From positions 1,178,001 to 1,242,000 of the forward strand of contig NZ_JAOTEM010000001.1 in the NCBI RefSeq assembly GCF_025628985.1: a stretch of DNA of 64,000 nucleotides, in the 5' to 3' direction. The stretch comes from Chryseobacterium edaphi (lineage in GTDB: Bacteria > Bacteroidota > Bacteroidia > Flavobacteriales > Weeksellaceae). The translations under genes and the position numbers were made by a program. Shown one piece after another: positions 62,161 through 64,000 of the stretch (positions are counted from its first letter, which is position 1; the number at the start of each line of letters is the position of its first letter). A model generated the notes under the pieces. The model worked only from the letters and a program-made list of their open reading frames with translations. It did no database searches and was not told where the DNA came from.

Positions 62161-62266
62161 GAAAAACCGTTGAATGTTCGGTTGTTTTTTGTTTGTTATT
62201 TTTCATATTTAGATAAGAATTAATAATGGATGTTCTTTTTATTTAATATTAATTTCTTTTTTGTCC

Positions 62267-62485
62267 GTCAGAACTTAAAGATATCCCTCTTTTTTAGGAT
62301 TACTTCGTCGGAAGTTCCGACAGTCTCCCTTTGTTTAGATTCTCTCCGTCGGAATTCCCGACGGTTCAAAACACTTTAGGTTTGCCTCGTCGGAGTTCCC
62401 GACAGCTTCCCTCTGTTTCGGTTCTCATCGTCGGAAGTTCCGACGGCGTGATCCTCTTTTGGTTTTGATTGTCGGAAGTTCCGAC
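62267..62485. repeat. Tandem palindrome array, 41-base period
   Basis: Five copies of a GTCGG-N5-CCGAC palindrome start at 62307, 62348, 62389, 62430 and 62471, each exactly 41 bases apart. A degenerate sixth (GTCAGAACTTAAAG) starts at 62267. Three copies are GTCGGAAGTTCCGAC; the others are GTCGGAATTCCCGAC and GTCGGAGTTCCCGAC. The 26-base stretches between are related but diverged (pyrimidine-rich, with TTTaGgTT in the middle). It lies in the 743-base gap upstream of the MFS gene and shows no coding potential. Confidence 0.9.
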
Positions 62486-62583
62486 GGCATAACAATATTT
62501 GAAATTAAAGGAGGAATTTCAGCATTTATTTTTTTTAATTAAATGAATGTATTTTTGGGTGGAAAATGTAGGGTTTTAAGATG

Positions 62584-62772
62584 TCGCTCCTACGGAGTTC
62601 AGCCGTAAAATCGATATTATTCTACAAACGTTTTGCTCCTACGGAGCATTTATATTTATTCATTTTAATATGTTGTACGTTTCCGAAAATTTAGCGCTTA
62701 TTCAGTTCTCATTATTATAAGTTTTGGCTAAAGCCAATCAGACTTTATACATTATCAAAATAGGCTAAAGCC
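62584..62772. repeat. Short dispersed palindromes GCTCCTACGGAG and GGCTAAAGCC
   Basis: GCTCCTACGGAG occurs at 62586-62597 and 62635-62646, the second within GCTCCTACGGAGC. TTGGCTAAAGCCAA is at 62724-62737 and GGCTAAAGCC again at 62763-62772. The 16-mer AAGTTTTGGCTAAAGC (62719-62734) occurs also at 10185-10200. These are dispersed repeat remains without a gene. Confidence 0.75.
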
Positions 62773-62827
62773 CATTCCCATTGATATAATAAAAGTGATC
62801 AATTCTTTTATAAAGCTTAAAAACAAA

Positions 62828-62854
62828 AGCCAAAAACAAGTATGCTTTTGGCTT
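62828..62854 (-). terminator. Terminator of the 62876 gene
   Basis: On the minus strand AAGCCAAAA (62846-62854) pairs with TTTTGGCTT (62828-62836), followed by T-rich sequence, 21 bases past the stop codon. Confidence 0.75.
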
Positions 62855-62875
62855 ATATATTAATCGTAAAAAATT

Positions 62876-63085
62876 TTATTTATTTAAAAAATCTTTAAAT
62901 CTTTGATTCGTCAGAACTTTAAAGATAATCAGCAAAATACCCAATCCTTGAATTACTGAACCTATTGTTAAGCAAATATTGCCATTAAACGGTCCAAATG
63001 AAAAGTGCGTAATTTTCAGCCAAGCTCCAAATAATGTAATAAGGAAGCCTACCAAAAAGATTATTATGGCGTATTTTGCTTTCAT
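62876..63085 (-). CDS. Small two-span membrane protein, GldL-like transmembrane domain
   Basis: A 69-residue protein from the Met in MKAKYAIIIFLVGFLITLFG (63085). Two membrane segments (about 5-25 and 34-56) are joined by WLKITHFSFGPFNGN, and the G-A-W-L-K-I-x-H-F order recalls the membrane part of gliding motor protein GldL. It lacks the cytoplasmic domain, so it is not GldL itself. It starts seven bases after the thiolase stop codon and shares that transcript. Function unknown. Confidence 0.65.
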   Translation of the reverse strand: MKAKYAIIIFLVGFLITLFGAWLKITHFSFGPFNGNICLTIGSVIQGLGILLIIFKVLTNQRFKDFLNK

Positions 63086-63092
63086 AAGTTTC

Positions 63093-64000
63093 TTACATAT
63101 TTTCAATAACAATAGCAGAAGCTCCGCCACCACCATTACAGATAGCTGCAGCACCGTATTTTCCGTTGTTTTGTTTTAAAACATTGATCAGCGTAACGAT
63201 GATTCTTGAGCCTGAACTTCCAAGCGGGTGTCCCAAAGCTACCGCACCACCGTTTACGTTTACTTTAGCAGCATCCAATCCTAAAATTTTATTGTTTGCC
63301 AAACCAACTACAGAAAATGCTTCGTTGAATTCGAAGAAATCAATATCTGAAATCTCTAAACCTGCTTTTTTAAGAGCAATTGGTAACGCTTTTGAAGGTG
63401 CGGTTGTGAAGTCTTCAGGCTCCTGAGCTGCATCTGCGTAAGAAATAATCTTTGCTAAAGGCTTCAATCCTAATTCCTCCATTTTCTCTTTTGAAACAAG
63501 AATCAATGCAGAAGCACCGTCATTTAAAGTAGATGCATTCGCTGCTGTAACGGTTCCGTCTTCTTTTTTGAAAACTGTAGGAAGTGTAGGAAGTCTGTCG
63601 AAATTTACTGCTTTGTACTCTTCATCTTCAGAAAAAATGATCGGATCTCCTTTTCTTTGCGGAATCGAAACAGGAACTACCTCTTCAGAAAATTTCCCTT
63701 CGCTCCAAGCTTTTGCAGATCTTTTGTAAGATTCGATTGCAAAATTATCCTGATCTTCTCTTGTGAAATGGTAATCTGCAGCACATTTTTCTGCGCAAAC
63801 GCCCATATGAACTTTGTTGTAAACATCTGTAAGACCGTCTAAAACCATTCCATCCTGCATTTTTACGTCGCCTAACTTTGTAGCGTTTCTTGCATTGTAG
63901 TAATGCGGAACTGAAGACATATTTTCCATACCGCCTGCAACGATAACGTCTGCGTCACCTGCTTTGATTGCCTGTGCAGCCATTGTTACCGCTTTCATTC
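63093..64000 (-). CDS. Acetyl-CoA C-acetyltransferase (thiolase), partial, N-terminus beyond right edge
   Basis: The C-terminal 302 or so codons of a thiolase. Visible are MKAVTMAAQAIKAGDADVIV with GGMENMSS (the acetyl-CoA loop), AANASTLNDGASALILVSKE, EFNEAFSVVG, the catalytic-His motif GHPLGSSGSR and the second Cys in ICNGGGGASA. The nucleophile Cys of the CASGMKA motif should lie just past the right edge, so the Met at 63998 is internal and not the start. It forms or splits acetoacetyl-CoA, possibly for the mevalonate route or for fatty-acid or ketone metabolism. Confidence 0.93.
   Translation of the reverse strand, partial: MKAVTMAAQAIKAGDADVIVAGGMENMSSVPHYYNARNATKLGDVKMQDGMVLDGLTDVYNKVHMGVCAEKCAADYHFTREDQDNFAIESYKRSAKAWSEGKFSEEVVPVSIPQRKGDPIIFSEDEEYKAVNFDRLPTLPTVFKKEDGTVTAANASTLNDGASALILVSKEKMEELGLKPLAKIISYADAAQEPEDFTTAPSKALPIALKKAGLEISDIDFFEFNEAFSVVGLANNKILGLDAAKVNVNGGAVALGHPLGSSGSRIIVTLINVLKQNNGKYGAAAICNGGGGASAIVIENM

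Noticed and set aside
62307..62485. CRISPR array reading of the 41-base palindrome array
   Set aside because: The repeat is only 15 bases, the 26-base 'spacers' are related to each other rather than unique, and no cas gene is near. It is a diverging tandem repeat.

Overview
The window reads as chromosomal DNA of a flavobacterium, most likely Chryseobacterium or a close relative in the Weeksellaceae. The evidence is the low G+C content, many promoters of the Bacteroidetes type (-7 element TAnnTTTG), the split atpDC pair, a DUF2723 protein, a GLPGLI protein, a VIT/VWA protein, two baseplate genes of the Bacteroidetes-type (T6SSiii) type VI secretion system, and intergenic repeat families of the sort common in flavobacteria. 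No rRNA, tRNA, CRISPR array, transposase or phage gene was seen. One structural RNA, the small SRP RNA, is present.

Layout. 1-4909: two multi-spanning GT-C-like membrane proteins on the minus strand, the first cut by the left edge. 5134-9980: a cysteine-synthase-like enzyme, an AONS/SPT-family acyltransferase (together a likely start of capnine/sulfonolipid synthesis) and a B12-binding radical SAM protein. 10304-14211: a secreted protein, atpC-atpD and ribF. 14208-19760: a GLPGLI protein with a broken bacteriocin-like peptide upstream, an MmcQ/YjbR protein, a Rossmann oxidoreductase, secreted TPR, glutathione peroxidase and LolA-like proteins, and kdsB. 20023-24212: an operon of a membrane-anchored trypsin-like protease and a large VIT/VWA/DUF2135 surface protein. 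24290-32141: a tight minus-strand run of DUF4199, GT2 glycosyltransferase, AAA ATPase, nuclease-like protein, DUF2807 lipoprotein, small lipoprotein, phosphohexomutase, four-helix-bundle protein and aminotransferase. 32274-37383: SRP RNA, a UPF0173 hydrolase and menaquinone genes menA and menB, with two bacterial PH-domain membrane proteins between them. 37634-47838: gyrA with a TPR gene, small secreted proteins, GNAT, DUF421, an LRR protein and uvrA. 48035-49994: a Crp/Fnr regulator followed by a DJ-1/PfpI-like gene and an ABM monooxygenase gene. 50049-52392: tssE-tssF. 52817-60580: an amino-acid permease, DUF4920, an M14 carboxypeptidase, an HTH regulator, proline dehydrogenase, a UbiA prenyltransferase and mevalonate kinase. 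60654-64000: an MFS transporter, a repeat-rich gap, a small membrane protein and a thiolase cut by the right edge.

Most of the window is housekeeping. The parts that deserve a second look are: the AT-rich AAA ATPase / PD-(D/E)XK-like pair at 28840-30569, which has the shape of a small anti-phage module set inside a household operon; a tandem array of five GTCGG...CCGAC palindromes with an exact 41-base period at 62307-62485; a four-helix-bundle gene whose start and stop codons lie inside a pair of about 28-base inverted repeats (25568-25968); a leader-type peptide gene interrupted by one amber codon (15127-15339); and a perfect TGTGA-N6-TCACA palindrome next to a Crp/Fnr gene whose recognition helix carries the matching residues. 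Function assignments rest on motifs read by eye; no database search was possible.
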